A stretch of 64,000 nucleotides of DNA from JANMDN01 sp031376285 (GTDB lineage Bacteria; Actinomycetota; Thermoleophilia; Miltoncostaeales; Miltoncostaeaceae): assembly GCA_031376285.1 (NCBI GenBank), contig JANMDN010000013.1, positions 186,001-250,000 of the forward strand. The letters are read 5' to 3'. Below are positions 43,385 to 51,265 of the stretch, piece by piece. Each line of letters starts with the position of its first letter. The first letter of the stretch is position 1. The notes under the pieces are model-generated. The model did not search any database and had not been told where the DNA came from. It worked only from the letters and a program-made list of their open reading frames with translations. The position numbers and the translations under genes were made by a program.

Positions 43385-44629
43385 GTGAATCCAATGTACC
43401 CGCGCAGCGTCAGATCCCTCATTCTTGATGCGCTCGGCGACACGCGCGTCGTCATGCTCGTCGGGGCTCGACAAGTCGGCAAGAGCACGCTGACGCAGGA
43501 CATCGCTTCGAGCGACCACCCTGCGACCGTTATCAATCTCGACCAACGGGTTAACCGCGACGCCGCCAACGAGGACCCGACCGGTTTTGTGGCCGGTATC
43601 AATGGCCCGGTCGTCATCGACGAGATCCAGCGAGCCCCCGATCTCCTCTTTGCGATCAAGGAGCGAGTCGATCGCGACCTTCGTCCCGGACAGTTCCTAC
43701 TAACCGGCTCTGCGAACGTCTTTACCACCGGGCAAGTTCGCGAGGCGCTCACTGGCCGAATGGAAACGATCGCGCTCTGGCCCCTCTCTCAGGCCGAGTT
43801 GAACAGCGCGACCTCAAACATCGTCGACACCCTCTTTGGCGGATGGCCCCCGCAGGTCACTGGCGCCCCCGTTGGTCGGGCGGCGTTCGATTCACTCGTT
43901 GCCGAGAGCGGATATCCCGAGGCTCGACTGCGGGCACCGGGGCTCCGACGCGAGCGATGGTTCGCCAGCTACGTCACGGACACTCTCGCGCGCGACCTCG
44001 GCGATGTCTCCGACGCGCTCAAGCTTCACGAGATACCGCACCTGCTGCGCGTCCTGGCGGCACAGTCCGCCAACGAACTCGTCTATCGACGCGTCGCACA
44101 ACGCCTCGACATCGATTCCAAGACCGTCAAGGGCTATGTCTCCCTGCTTGAGGCCGTATTCCTGGTCAAGCTCCTGCCTGCCTGGCGACCAGGCCTCAGC
44201 GTCCGCGAGATCCATACGCCGAAGGTCTACATCGTCGACTCCGGGCTACTCGCTCACCTCGTCCGCGCAAACGCGGACAGGATCGGCACCGACGACCAGG
44301 TCACGGGCAAGATCCTGGAGAACTTCGTGGCGATGGAGGTCCTCCGACAGGCGGAATGGGCGCAGATGGACGCGCGGCTATACCACTACCGCCACGGCGG
44401 AGGTGAGGTGGATCTCATCCTCGAAAATCGTTCGGCCGAGATCGTTGCCATCGAAGTCAAGGCGTCGGCGTCGATCCGCCCCAGGGAGTACGCGGCTCTG
44501 CTCAAACTCCGGGATGCGCGAGGGGAACAGTTCAAGGCCGGCATTGTTGTCTACACGGGCGCGCAGACCATTCCGCTGAGCCACCGGATCTGGGCGGTGC
44601 CGCTTAGTGGGCTTTGGAGTTCCCAGTAG
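43385..44629 (+). CDS. AAA ATPase with DUF4143 C-terminal domain
   Basis: 414 residues. Walker A is MLVGARQVGKST (about residue 25), Walker B is VVIDEIQRAPDLLFAIK, and LLTGSANV is a sensor-like strand. The DUF4143 part starts near 170 (YVTDTLARDLGD) and includes a winged-helix-like segment around SKTVKGYVSLLE. It ends with GGGEVDLILE...VAIEVKAS, the D-x(n)-ExK arrangement of a PD-(D/E)XK-like nuclease fold. This family is common on mobile or stress-related loci and has been compared with toxin or defence modules, without a settled function. A 22-bp repeat array sits immediately upstream. Confidence 0.88.
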   Translation: MNPMYPRSVRSLILDALGDTRVVMLVGARQVGKSTLTQDIASSDHPATVINLDQRVNRDAANEDPTGFVAGINGPVVIDEIQRAPDLLFAIKERVDRDLRPGQFLLTGSANVFTTGQVREALTGRMETIALWPLSQAELNSATSNIVDTLFGGWPPQVTGAPVGRAAFDSLVAESGYPEARLRAPGLRRERWFASYVTDTLARDLGDVSDALKLHEIPHLLRVLAAQSANELVYRRVAQRLDIDSKTVKGYVSLLEAVFLVKLLPAWRPGLSVREIHTPKVYIVDSGLLAHLVRANADRIGTDDQVTGKILENFVAMEVLRQAEWAQMDARLYHYRHGGGEVDLILENRSAEIVAIEVKASASIRPREYAALLKLRDARGEQFKAGIVVYTGAQTIPLSHRIWAVPLSGLWSSQ

Positions 44630-44667
44630 CGTTGCCAACCTTGGCGGGCATCGACTAGCCTCGCGCC

Positions 44668-45498
44668 ATGAAACAGCGCTCGCGTTCGGCCGCCGTGCTC
44701 GTCGGCCTCGGTATGGCATTGCTCGGCAGCGCCGCTCAAGGCGCGATCGTCGACCGAAAGGGCCCGGTGGTCCTCGAGCTGCGCACCATCGCGACTGCGG
44801 TGGGGGCGCGGCCCTTCCACCTCATCCGTTTCCGGCCCGGCGCGGGGGCGCGGATCGAGACCGCCTGGCTCGGCGGTGGACCGGGGAAGGCCGGCACGGT
44901 CGGCCAGTACGTCAACCGCAACGCCCGGCGGGGTGCGGTCGGAGGCATCAACGGCACGTTCTTCCTGCTCACCTCGAACTCGCCCTCGTGCGGCTTCGTC
45001 TTGCACAACGGCCTGAACCGTACGGGGACCAACCCGACCGGGAGCGGGAGCGAGGTCGCCTTCGCGCCGGACGGGACCACCACGCCCTCGACGGATCGAC
45101 CGTTCGACTTCTTCGGTCGAACCGGGAAGTTCGTCAAGGTGAACGGACAGTTCGCGGGCGTCTGGAAGACGCGGGAGGCGACGTGCGGCAAGCCGGTCGT
45201 CGTCAGGGGTGGCCGCGCTCAGACCGGCCCGGGTGGGCTTTCACCTGAGCAGGCAAGTCCGTCGGTCCACCGCTCGGCGGTGGGTGTCCTGAAAAGTGGT
45301 GAGGCCGCGCTCGTTGTCGCGGGAGGCGCGGGCCTTCCACACGCGGCCTTCGCGAAGGCCCTCGCCACGATGGGCTTCTCACATGCGCTCGGGCTGGATC
45401 TCAACTCGGCGAGCACCCTCGACTGGAAGGGCCGGTCGGTCAACCGTCCCGGCTTCGAGCGCCAGATCCCGACGGGGATCATCGTCTTCACGAAGTGA
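44668..45498 (+). CDS. Exported phosphodiester glycosidase (NAGPA/DUF2233)-like protein
   Basis: 276 residues with a signal peptide (RSRSAAVLVGLGMALLGSAAQ). The family core includes AVGGINGTFF near residue 91, RSAVGVLKSGEAALVVAG near 192, and the SHALGLDLNSASTL segment near 235, which corresponds to the ALNLDGGGS motif of NAGPA-type proteins. Here the glycines of that motif are replaced, so activity is uncertain. The family is named from human uncovering enzyme; bacterial members are exported with unknown targets. The 3' end overlaps the convergent hipA by 11 nt. Confidence 0.65.
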   Translation: MKQRSRSAAVLVGLGMALLGSAAQGAIVDRKGPVVLELRTIATAVGARPFHLIRFRPGAGARIETAWLGGGPGKAGTVGQYVNRNARRGAVGGINGTFFLLTSNSPSCGFVLHNGLNRTGTNPTGSGSEVAFAPDGTTTPSTDRPFDFFGRTGKFVKVNGQFAGVWKTREATCGKPVVVRGGRAQTGPGGLSPEQASPSVHRSAVGVLKSGEAALVVAGGAGLPHAAFAKALATMGFSHALGLDLNSASTLDWKGRSVNRPGFERQIPTGIIVFTK

Positions 45499-46780
45499 GC
45501 GGCCTGCCTCGGGCGAGGCTCTCGGCCTGACGCCCAACGATGGCGACGATTTCGTCGAGAATCGGGCGACCCCAGCCGGCGGCGTTCGCCGCGTCGCGTG
45601 CCGCCTGTGCGCTGACGGCGAGGGTCTTTGCCAGCGTTGCCGCACGTCGGATCGCCGCGTTGGCGTTCATTCCGACGGACTTCGCAAGCGTTGCGATCGA
45701 GTCGGGTCCGACCTCGAAGAGATCCCTTGCATCGCCGACGTCGATCGCGAGACGTGTCGTGAGGTCAGCGTAGGCCGCGGTGCAAACGACGTCGTACATC
45801 GGTGAGAACGCGCCACGGCCCGGCCCTGAATAGAGGATTGCGATGTTCTTTCCGTGGGCGTCGGCGTTGCCGAGGGTCACGTTGGCCACGATCTGGTCGA
45901 ACAGGCGCAACCGCTCGATTGCGGGGACCGCGGCGAATCGGCCGATGAGCGCGAAGAGCTCGGGCAGTCGAACACCACCTGTCTCGTCGGTGTACTTCTG
46001 GTCGGAGAGGCGCCCGAGCGCTTGGCAGCTGTCCTCCTGATGCCGTCGCCGAACCGTCCCGTGGGAGTCGCTGGCGCGGTCGAAGCGCTCGACAACGAGA
46101 ACCTCGCGGCCATCCACACGGAGGTGCTCGGCATGAGCGACGGGTATCCCGGCACCTTCCAGGGTCCGAAGGCAAAAAAGTTCATTCGCCACGAGGTCCT
46201 CGTGAATCGCGTCGCCAGCCCGATTCCGAAGCGGTGGCTTGAGGATGTGCGTGCTCGGTGACTGGGCCGTTGGGGTGCCCCAGTTGTCGCTCGCGTCGCG
46301 AATGAGTACGAGCTTTGGTTGGACGCCAGCGAGGCTCAGTCGTGCGCCGCGCTCGATGTCGATCCCGAGCGCGCGCCGAGGGAGTGCATCAACGCGAGTG
46401 GCGAGGTCTCCCTCCTTGAACCATCGAACGGGCTGGACCATTTGCGCTTCGCCGGGAGGCGTTACGACGACCGCTCCCGCGCAATCACGCCCAAGCTCCG
46501 CGAGCAGCTCGAACTCTCCCGCAATGTCGCGGAGCCCGAGCTGACCGGCGACCTGTCGACGCGTCTCACCTTCAGGTAGCAGACCTTCGAAGAACGGCTT
46601 CGTCTGCGAGGGCGAGAACGCGGCCGCTTGAATCGGGAGCGACTGCGAAAGCAGGCCGATGCCGTGCGGCGTGCTCGCGACGACCTCGGGGCGATAGGTG
46701 AAACGCATTCGGCGGGGGCCGACGCGCTCGAGGTCGCCGACGACGCGCCCAGAGAGCGCCACGGTGAGGAGGGCGCCCAC
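45488..46780 (-). CDS. hipA: HipA-like serine/threonine kinase toxin
   Basis: About 430 residues from the GTG at 46780, which follows the hipB stop by four bases and yields the typical N-terminus LLTVALSGRVVGDLERV. Kinase features: SLAGVQPKLVLIRD (glycine-rich ATP loop), HILKPP (Lys), VLVVERFDR, catalytic ANVTLGNADAHGKN and the DFG-like SPMYDVV. In E. coli HipA phosphorylates glutamyl-tRNA synthetase and causes persistence; the target here is not known. All catalytic motifs are intact. It pairs with the upstream hipB gene. Confidence 0.88.
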   Translation of the reverse strand: MGALLTVALSGRVVGDLERVGPRRMRFTYRPEVVASTPHGIGLLSQSLPIQAAAFSPSQTKPFFEGLLPEGETRRQVAGQLGLRDIAGEFELLAELGRDCAGAVVVTPPGEAQMVQPVRWFKEGDLATRVDALPRRALGIDIERGARLSLAGVQPKLVLIRDASDNWGTPTAQSPSTHILKPPLRNRAGDAIHEDLVANELFCLRTLEGAGIPVAHAEHLRVDGREVLVVERFDRASDSHGTVRRRHQEDSCQALGRLSDQKYTDETGGVRLPELFALIGRFAAVPAIERLRLFDQIVANVTLGNADAHGKNIAILYSGPGRGAFSPMYDVVCTAAYADLTTRLAIDVGDARDLFEVGPDSIATLAKSVGMNANAAIRRAATLAKTLAVSAQAARDAANAAGWGRPILDEIVAIVGRQAESLARGRPLTS

Positions 46781-46784
46781 TGCG

Positions 46785-47009
46785 CTATCCCGGCCGGCGT
46801 TCGCTGAGCGAAAGCGCAAGGCCAAGCGCGTCGATCAGGCGGAACAGCACGTCGGCTCTGGTCGTTTCCTTGCCGTTTTCGACGGCGTGAACCGTCCGTG
46901 TTGCGACTCCAGCCGCGAGGGCAACCTCGTCCTGGCGGAGGTTCAGTTGCTCCCGCGCCCGACGCAACTCCGCGCCGAGGGCTGCAACGTTAGCAATCGA
47001 TTCATGCAT
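46785..47009 (-). CDS. hipB: HipB-like XRE family antitoxin
   Basis: 74 residues, a single Cro/C1-type helix-turn-helix (LGAELRRAREQLNLRQDEVALAAGVATRTVHAVE, core LRQDEVALAAGVATRTV). It should neutralise HipA and repress the operon. The start codon lies inside one of two similar palindromes. It precedes hipA with a 4-nt gap. Confidence 0.88.
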   Translation of the reverse strand: MHESIANVAALGAELRRAREQLNLRQDEVALAAGVATRTVHAVENGKETTRADVLFRLIDALGLALSLSERRPG

Positions 47010-47067
47010 GATCGTGCATAATACACCAAAGGCGAGCGATTCGGTGCGGTGAATGCGCGATCGTGCA
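47005..47067. promoter_or_regulatory. Paired HipB operator candidates
   Basis: TGCATGATCGTGCA (47005-47018) and TGCGCGATCGTGCA (47054-47067) share the form TGCRYGATCGTGCA, a near-perfect inverted repeat around CGATCG or TGATCG. Their centres are 49 bp apart. The first covers the hipB start codon. Two identical-type sites spanning the promoter region fit cooperative autorepression. The motif differs from the E. coli HipB site (TATCC-N8-GGATA). Confidence 0.7.
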
Positions 47068-47096
47068 CTATCGCGACGGGCCGCGTGTCCAAAGGG

Positions 47097-47277
47097 TTAA
47101 AACCGGTCCGGCCCAGAGGTGATCGCCGAGTGGAATCGACGCACGGGTGCCGGATCTGGCCCGTAGTCGCGTGTCAAGCGGCGGGCGATCCTTCGTGGAT
47201 CGAGCGTTCCCACCCCGGCCGCGAGGGCCGCGACCAACGCCAGCTGCGATGAGCGTCTGACGCCTGGTGATCTCCAT
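47097..47277 (-). pseudogene. Possible small exported protein gene with a frameshift
   Basis: An ATG at 47277 begins with a twin-arginine-like signal start (MEITRRQTLIAAGV). A single-base shift near 47229-47240 would continue it as ALVAALAAGVGTLDPRRI and end at a TAA at 47097, giving about 60 residues. Without the shift the frame becomes arginine/glycine-rich and loses the hydrophobic core. Either a decayed gene, a sequencing error or chance; no homologue is recognised. The rest of the 47068-47302 gap shows nothing else. Confidence 0.35.
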
Positions 47278-47302
47278 GCGACGAGCGTAGGGGTGGACCC
47301 CG

Positions 47303-47809
47303 TCAGCCGCCGAGTGCCCAGTGATAGGACGTGTCGCTCACCTCATCGGCGCCCGAGAGTGGAATGTCCACCCGCTGGTGCGGGATGCCGTGGTGATCAA
47401 CGAGGGGTCCGAGGCGACTCCAGCCGAGGTGCTGGAAGAAGGCAACGTTCGCTTCTTGCACGTGGGCCACCATCCTCGTCCCCCCGTGCTCGCCGGCGGT
47501 TTTCACCGCAAAGCGGACAAGCTCCCCACCGGGCCGCATTCGACGTGCCTCAGGAATGACCGCGAGACGGTCGCCCTGCCAGAGACCCGACTCGTCAAGG
47601 CGATAGAGGCGCACCGCGCCGACAACGAGGGGGCCGAGTACGGCCACCGCGTGGATCGCCGTCCCGTCCCATTGGTCGCGGTCGTCACCCGTGAAGATGG
47701 CCTGCTCCTCGACGAAGACCTGGTGGCGCACTCGGTAGTGCCCCTCAAGCTCCGCCCCTGACGCGGCGACACGAATCTCAGGTCGAAGTCTCGGCTGGCG
47801 CGTCGCCAT
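47303..47809 (-). CDS. GNAT protein of the MSMEG_0567/Sll0786 nitrogen-starvation family
   Basis: About 168 residues from the ATG at 47809 (preceded by a G-run ribosome site; a longer start at 47836 is possible). The family N-terminus HYRVRHQVFVEEQAIF, the acetyl-CoA region RLAVIPEARRMRPGGELVRFA and the end segment FFQHLGWSRLG...IPHQRVD are present. These match the N-terminal domain of MSMEG_0567 and Sll0786, members of the Nit1 cluster. The start lies inside the radical SAM gene (32-nt overlap). In mycobacteria it is fused to the AIR-synthase-like domain, which here is encoded separately at 41828. Confidence 0.75.
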   Translation of the reverse strand: MATRQPRLRPEIRVAASGAELEGHYRVRHQVFVEEQAIFTGDDRDQWDGTAIHAVAVLGPLVVGAVRLYRLDESGLWQGDRLAVIPEARRMRPGGELVRFAVKTAGEHGGTRMVAHVQEANVAFFQHLGWSRLGPLVDHHGIPHQRVDIPLSGADEVSDTSYHWALGG

Positions 47810-48917
47810 TGCGGCCCCCCCCAAACGCGGATTCAAACGTGGAAAGGGCCGAGCAGGCCTGGCATCGAACGCACCCAGCGCGGCTGTCCTGGCTCATGAT
47901 CCCCGCCTCGGCAAGGAGCGGGGCGACGAGTTCGTAGACCTCGCGGATGTACTCCGGCGAGGGAGGGGTCTCGTGGGCGAGGATGCTCCCCGGCGAGGGG
48001 CGAAGGGGAACGACGAACGGGTAGACGCCGCGGTCGATCGCCGCCCGAACACCCTTCTCGACGGCCGCAGGTGACTCACCGAGGCCGAGGATGAAGTAGG
48101 TCGAGACCTGGCCACGCCCGAAAACCTCGACTGCCGCCTCCCACGCTCGGTGGTAGTAGTCGATGCCCTGGGCGGCCTTACCCGGCGCGACCCGCGCAAG
48201 CACCTCGGGGTCGGGACTTTCCATGTGCAGGCCGAGCGCTTCGACGCCGCGCTCCTTCATGCGGCCGAACCAGGCGAAGTCATCGGGCGGCTCGATCTGC
48301 ACCTGAACCGGAAGGTCGCATGCGTCGCGGATCGCCTCGGCGCAGCGCGCCATGTATTCGGCGCCGCGATCCTTGCGGTTTGGTGTGCCCGTGGTGAGGG
48401 TCACGTCCATCGCGCCGTCGAGGCGCTTGGCGGCGGTCGCAACCTCGGCGAGCTGCTCCGGTGTCTTGACCGGGATCGTTCGGCCATCTTTGAGCGTCGT
48501 GCCGATCGCGCAAAAGTGGCACTGTTCGTCGGTGTTCCAGTAGACGCAGCGCTGAAAAACGGTCGATGCCATCGAGTCCAGGTGCATCAGGGCGATCTTC
48601 CAGTAAGGAATCCCGTCGGCGGTCTCGAGGTCGTACATCTTCGGGCGGGGGTGCATCCGGACCCGACCGACCTCGATGTCGTCTCGCAGGAGCGTCCCAA
48701 CCTTGCCGTTTGCGGCGAGCACCAGCTCATAGGGCGAGCTGTGGGCGTACTCGCCGTGTACCGGCACGGTCAGCGGGGTCTCACCGATCCAAAGGAAGCC
48801 CGCATCGGATGGCCCGGCCCCACCGCGGCGTGTCTCGCCGGGATCGGTCGTACGCACGCCGTAGCTCTGCAGCTCGACGGCGAGCGTCTTAAGGTCGAAT
48901 TCGGTGCTGGTGGACAC
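47778..48917 (-). CDS. Radical SAM protein, MSMEG_0568/Sll0785 family
   Basis: 379 residues. The cluster-binding cysteines are spaced C124-x8-C133-x2-C136 (CVYWNTDEQCHFC), the unusual spacing of this family rather than the common CxxxCxxC. A TIM-barrel follows (TLTTGTPNRKD, VQIEPP, GLHMESPDPEVL, YFILGLGES). An extra C-terminal CVRCQAC may bind a second cluster or zinc. Sll0785-type enzymes are fixed members of the Nit1 nitrilase cluster with an unknown reaction. GTG at 48917 with AGGAG upstream. Fourth gene of a minus-strand operon running 51012 to 47303. Confidence 0.85.
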   Translation of the reverse strand: MSTSTEFDLKTLAVELQSYGVRTTDPGETRRGGAGPSDAGFLWIGETPLTVPVHGEYAHSSPYELVLAANGKVGTLLRDDIEVGRVRMHPRPKMYDLETADGIPYWKIALMHLDSMASTVFQRCVYWNTDEQCHFCAIGTTLKDGRTIPVKTPEQLAEVATAAKRLDGAMDVTLTTGTPNRKDRGAEYMARCAEAIRDACDLPVQVQIEPPDDFAWFGRMKERGVEALGLHMESPDPEVLARVAPGKAAQGIDYYHRAWEAAVEVFGRGQVSTYFILGLGESPAAVEKGVRAAIDRGVYPFVVPLRPSPGSILAHETPPSPEYIREVYELVAPLLAEAGIMSQDSRAGCVRCQACSALSTFESAFGGGRNGDAPAETST

Positions 48918-49000
48918 GCGTCTCCTCTGGGCCTACGTGGAACTCGATCGGAGCCGGGTGTGGCCGGCCCCGATCGTTGACCGCCGCCGGTTCGCCGCAG

Positions 49001-49867
49001 TTACCACTTGTCTCCGAAGAGCTTCTCGAAGTTGCCCATGAAGACCATCTGCTTTAGCTCTTCGGAGACCGGAGCGCCCTCGATCTTCCAGTACTCGCTC
49101 ATGAAATCCGACCAGGGCTCGTCGGCGCCGAAGATGACCCGGTCAGCGCCCAGGCCGCCGTTCTTTTCGATCTCGACGAGGAGCCAGCGCGCACCGAAGC
49201 CGACCGCCCACGAGGTGTCGGTGTAGACCTTGTAGCCGTCCTTGACCCACTGCAGGAACTTCGGCACGAGCTTGATGTGGCCGCTCACGCCGCCGCCGAA
49301 GTGGACGAGGTGGATCTTGCAGCGCTTGCCGTACTCCTCGACCATCGGGATGAAGTTGTTGATGTCCGAGTTTCCACCCGGCGAGGTGTGGAAGTGGAAG
49401 ACGTAGTCGTGCTTTTCACAGGCGTCGAAGCACAGGTCGGCGAGCGCCTTTGTCTCCTCATCCCACTCGGTCGGGTTTGGGTTGCCTCCGAGCAGGAACG
49501 TGGTCTTGAGCCCGACGATGCCGGCCTCGCCCGCGTGCTTGAGCGCCTCGAGGGTGTGCTCCTTGTCACGAGGCAGAAACGACACCCAGAGCAGTCCTCG
49601 GATGCGGTCAGAGCTCGTCGCCGCCTCCATCACGATCGGGTTCAGGCTGAAGGGCTGCTCCGGTTTCGGGACACCGTAGTTCGAGATGGCGAGGCTCCGC
49701 TCGATCCCGTACTTGTCCATGTAGGCGAGGTAGTCCTTCGTGCGGGGGAAGTCGTAGACGGTGGGTTTGACGGGATAGTCGATGCCATAGAACGGCCAGG
49801 CCTCGATCTCGCCGATATGGCTGTGGCCGTCGATCACGGCGCGCTTTACACCATCAGGCAGTGGCAT
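49001..49867 (-). CDS. Amidohydrolase-2 family metal-dependent hydrolase
   Basis: A 288-residue TIM-barrel hydrolase. The first metal site is VIDGHSHIG near residue 13, then HFHTSPGG near 156, VHFGGG near 183 and the catalytic Asp in IFGADEPWSD near 244. The end MGNFEKLFG is typical of PF04909 enzymes (decarboxylases and C-N hydrolases such as aminocarboxymuconate decarboxylase relatives). It overlaps its upstream neighbour by 14 nt and lies between an unknown gene and the radical SAM gene of the nitrogen cluster. The substrate is unknown. Confidence 0.85.
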   Translation of the reverse strand: MPLPDGVKRAVIDGHSHIGEIEAWPFYGIDYPVKPTVYDFPRTKDYLAYMDKYGIERSLAISNYGVPKPEQPFSLNPIVMEAATSSDRIRGLLWVSFLPRDKEHTLEALKHAGEAGIVGLKTTFLLGGNPNPTEWDEETKALADLCFDACEKHDYVFHFHTSPGGNSDINNFIPMVEEYGKRCKIHLVHFGGGVSGHIKLVPKFLQWVKDGYKVYTDTSWAVGFGARWLLVEIEKNGGLGADRVIFGADEPWSDFMSEYWKIEGAPVSEELKQMVFMGNFEKLFGDKW

Positions 49868-50519
49868 CGGAGTCCTCCTCGGTTGTCGTCAGGAGCCGGC
49901 GGCGAAGCTCTGTCGCCGCTGCGCGCCACTCCTGCGGATCATTGAATTCGGTGCGGGGAGAGATGGGCGGCTCGTCGAGCGCCTCCCCGGTTTCGGGATC
50001 GAGCTGGAAGCTCTCCACGATAAAATGCGGCTGCATGGTCTCGGGGTTCAGTTCGGTCGAGGTCGAGACCGCAAACCCGGTTGCGAGGGCCATCTCGATT
50101 CGTCGAAAGCCCGGTGCGAGATCGTTCTCGCCCGAGTTCCAGATGACCGCGATCGGCTCGCCCGCCTTTCGCGCGCGCTCGATGGAGCGCGTCGTGCGAT
50201 CGAGCGCTTCACGCTGGACCAACTCGCGACTGCGCACCTGGTAGGCCGCCGCTCGCACGAGTGTCACGTCGATGTCCTCAGAAATGTCCTGCGGGTCGAC
50301 CCCAATCGCGTCGAGGTCATCCTTGACGCTTGCGCTCTGAAAGCTCGTCACGAGCGCGTCACGGTCAGGCACCGTGCCAAGATGATCGGCGAGCGAACGG
50401 ACGAGACGGACCGAAACCTCGTAGAGGTCCGGCCGCACGGTCACGATGGGGTAGAGGCGGTTCTCAGCCTCCCGCCACCGTCGCTCGACCTCGTCTCGTT
50501 CGCTCACCGTCGTCGTCAC
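49854..50519 (-). CDS. Conserved unknown protein in the nitrogen cluster operon
   Basis: 221 residues, soluble, acidic and helical at both ends (RDEVERRWREAENRLYPI; EWRAAATELRRRLL). The middle reads TLVRAAAYQVRSRELVQREAL and is followed by a small beta-region that includes AVIWNSGENDLAPGF. I recognise no family and see no metal or nucleotide motif. It lies 7 nt downstream of the Sll0783-type gene and overlaps the amidohydrolase gene, so it should belong to the same pathway. Confidence 0.6.
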   Translation of the reverse strand: MTTTVSERDEVERRWREAENRLYPIVTVRPDLYEVSVRLVRSLADHLGTVPDRDALVTSFQSASVKDDLDAIGVDPQDISEDIDVTLVRAAAYQVRSRELVQREALDRTTRSIERARKAGEPIAVIWNSGENDLAPGFRRIEMALATGFAVSTSTELNPETMQPHFIVESFQLDPETGEALDEPPISPRTEFNDPQEWRAAATELRRRLLTTTEEDSDATA

Positions 50520-50526
50520 CGCGTTA

Positions 50527-51012
50527 CTAGACCGTCCACGTGTTCAGCTGGAAGGCCCGTTTCTTCCACGCGGTCAGCGCGGAGTCGAGCACGTCGAGCG
50601 GATTGAAGGCCTTGACGCCCTCGATGAGGTCGTCCTCGCGGAAGCCGTACAGCGCGCCCATGGCGAAGCGGCACGAATAGATCGTGGCGCCTTCCTTGAT
50701 GAGCGTCTTCAGCTGGTTGTTGATCGCCATGTGACCCGGGAAGGCCTCCTGGCCGACGGCGGGGTAGCCGCGGGTACCGGAGGCAAGAAGCACGCCTGGT
50801 CCGTACAGCACGATCGTCACCTTGAAGCCCTTGCGAACAAGGCGGGTTGAGGTGAGAAGGTTGACGAGGGCAACTGAACCCTCGTACGGGACCGTGTGGA
50901 TGAAGACAAATGCCTCTTCGCCCGGCTCGGCCTTGATGTCGGGGAAGACCTTCTCCTGGATGTCGTAAAGCTCTTGGCCGGCTTCCGGCTTCGGGCCGTC
51001 AATCTTCGCCAT
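50527..51012 (-). CDS. MSMEG_0572/Sll0783-family nitrogen-starvation response protein
   Basis: 161 residues with a DsrE-like fold. Family blocks: EKVFPDIKAEPGEEAFVFIHTVPYEGSVALVNLLTSTRLVRKGF (core HTVPYEGSVALVNLLTSTR), LYGPGVLLASGTRGYP, EAFPGHMAINNQLK and IYSCRFAMGALYGFRE; the C-terminus ends in NTWTV. Sll0783 is required in Synechocystis for normal polyhydroxybutyrate accumulation under nitrogen starvation; the molecular role is unknown. First gene of the minus-strand operon, with GGAG ahead of its ATG. It diverges from the carbamate kinase gene across 253 nt, the likely control point of the cluster. Confidence 0.78.
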   Translation of the reverse strand: MAKIDGPKPEAGQELYDIQEKVFPDIKAEPGEEAFVFIHTVPYEGSVALVNLLTSTRLVRKGFKVTIVLYGPGVLLASGTRGYPAVGQEAFPGHMAINNQLKTLIKEGATIYSCRFAMGALYGFREDDLIEGVKAFNPLDVLDSALTAWKKRAFQLNTWTV

Positions 51013-51265
51013 GCTGAATCTCCAAAGGTCGGTTTAGTGCGACGGACTCGACATCTGCGCGATGACTGTCTGGAGAGCGATCATGAGCGATAGGCCCAGC
51101 CCCCCGGAGCGTCGCGCTCAAACGAGCACGTCGACCCCGTCCCGAAGGGGGATCTTCTTCGCCTGGGCGCTCGGGCGCAAGTCGCAGTTTGGACAAGCGT
51201 CCAGATACCATCGTCCGCCCCATGGCCAGACTGGTCGGTCAACCGAGGTGAAAGCGACGCAATCG

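Noticed and set aside
47303..51012. Ribosomally made peptide (RiPP) system because of the radical SAM enzyme and the 35-residue ORF
   Set aside because: The radical SAM enzyme has the MSMEG_0568-type C-x8-C-x2-C spacing and Nit1-type neighbours, and the small ORF is 7 kb away on the other strand with no core-peptide features.
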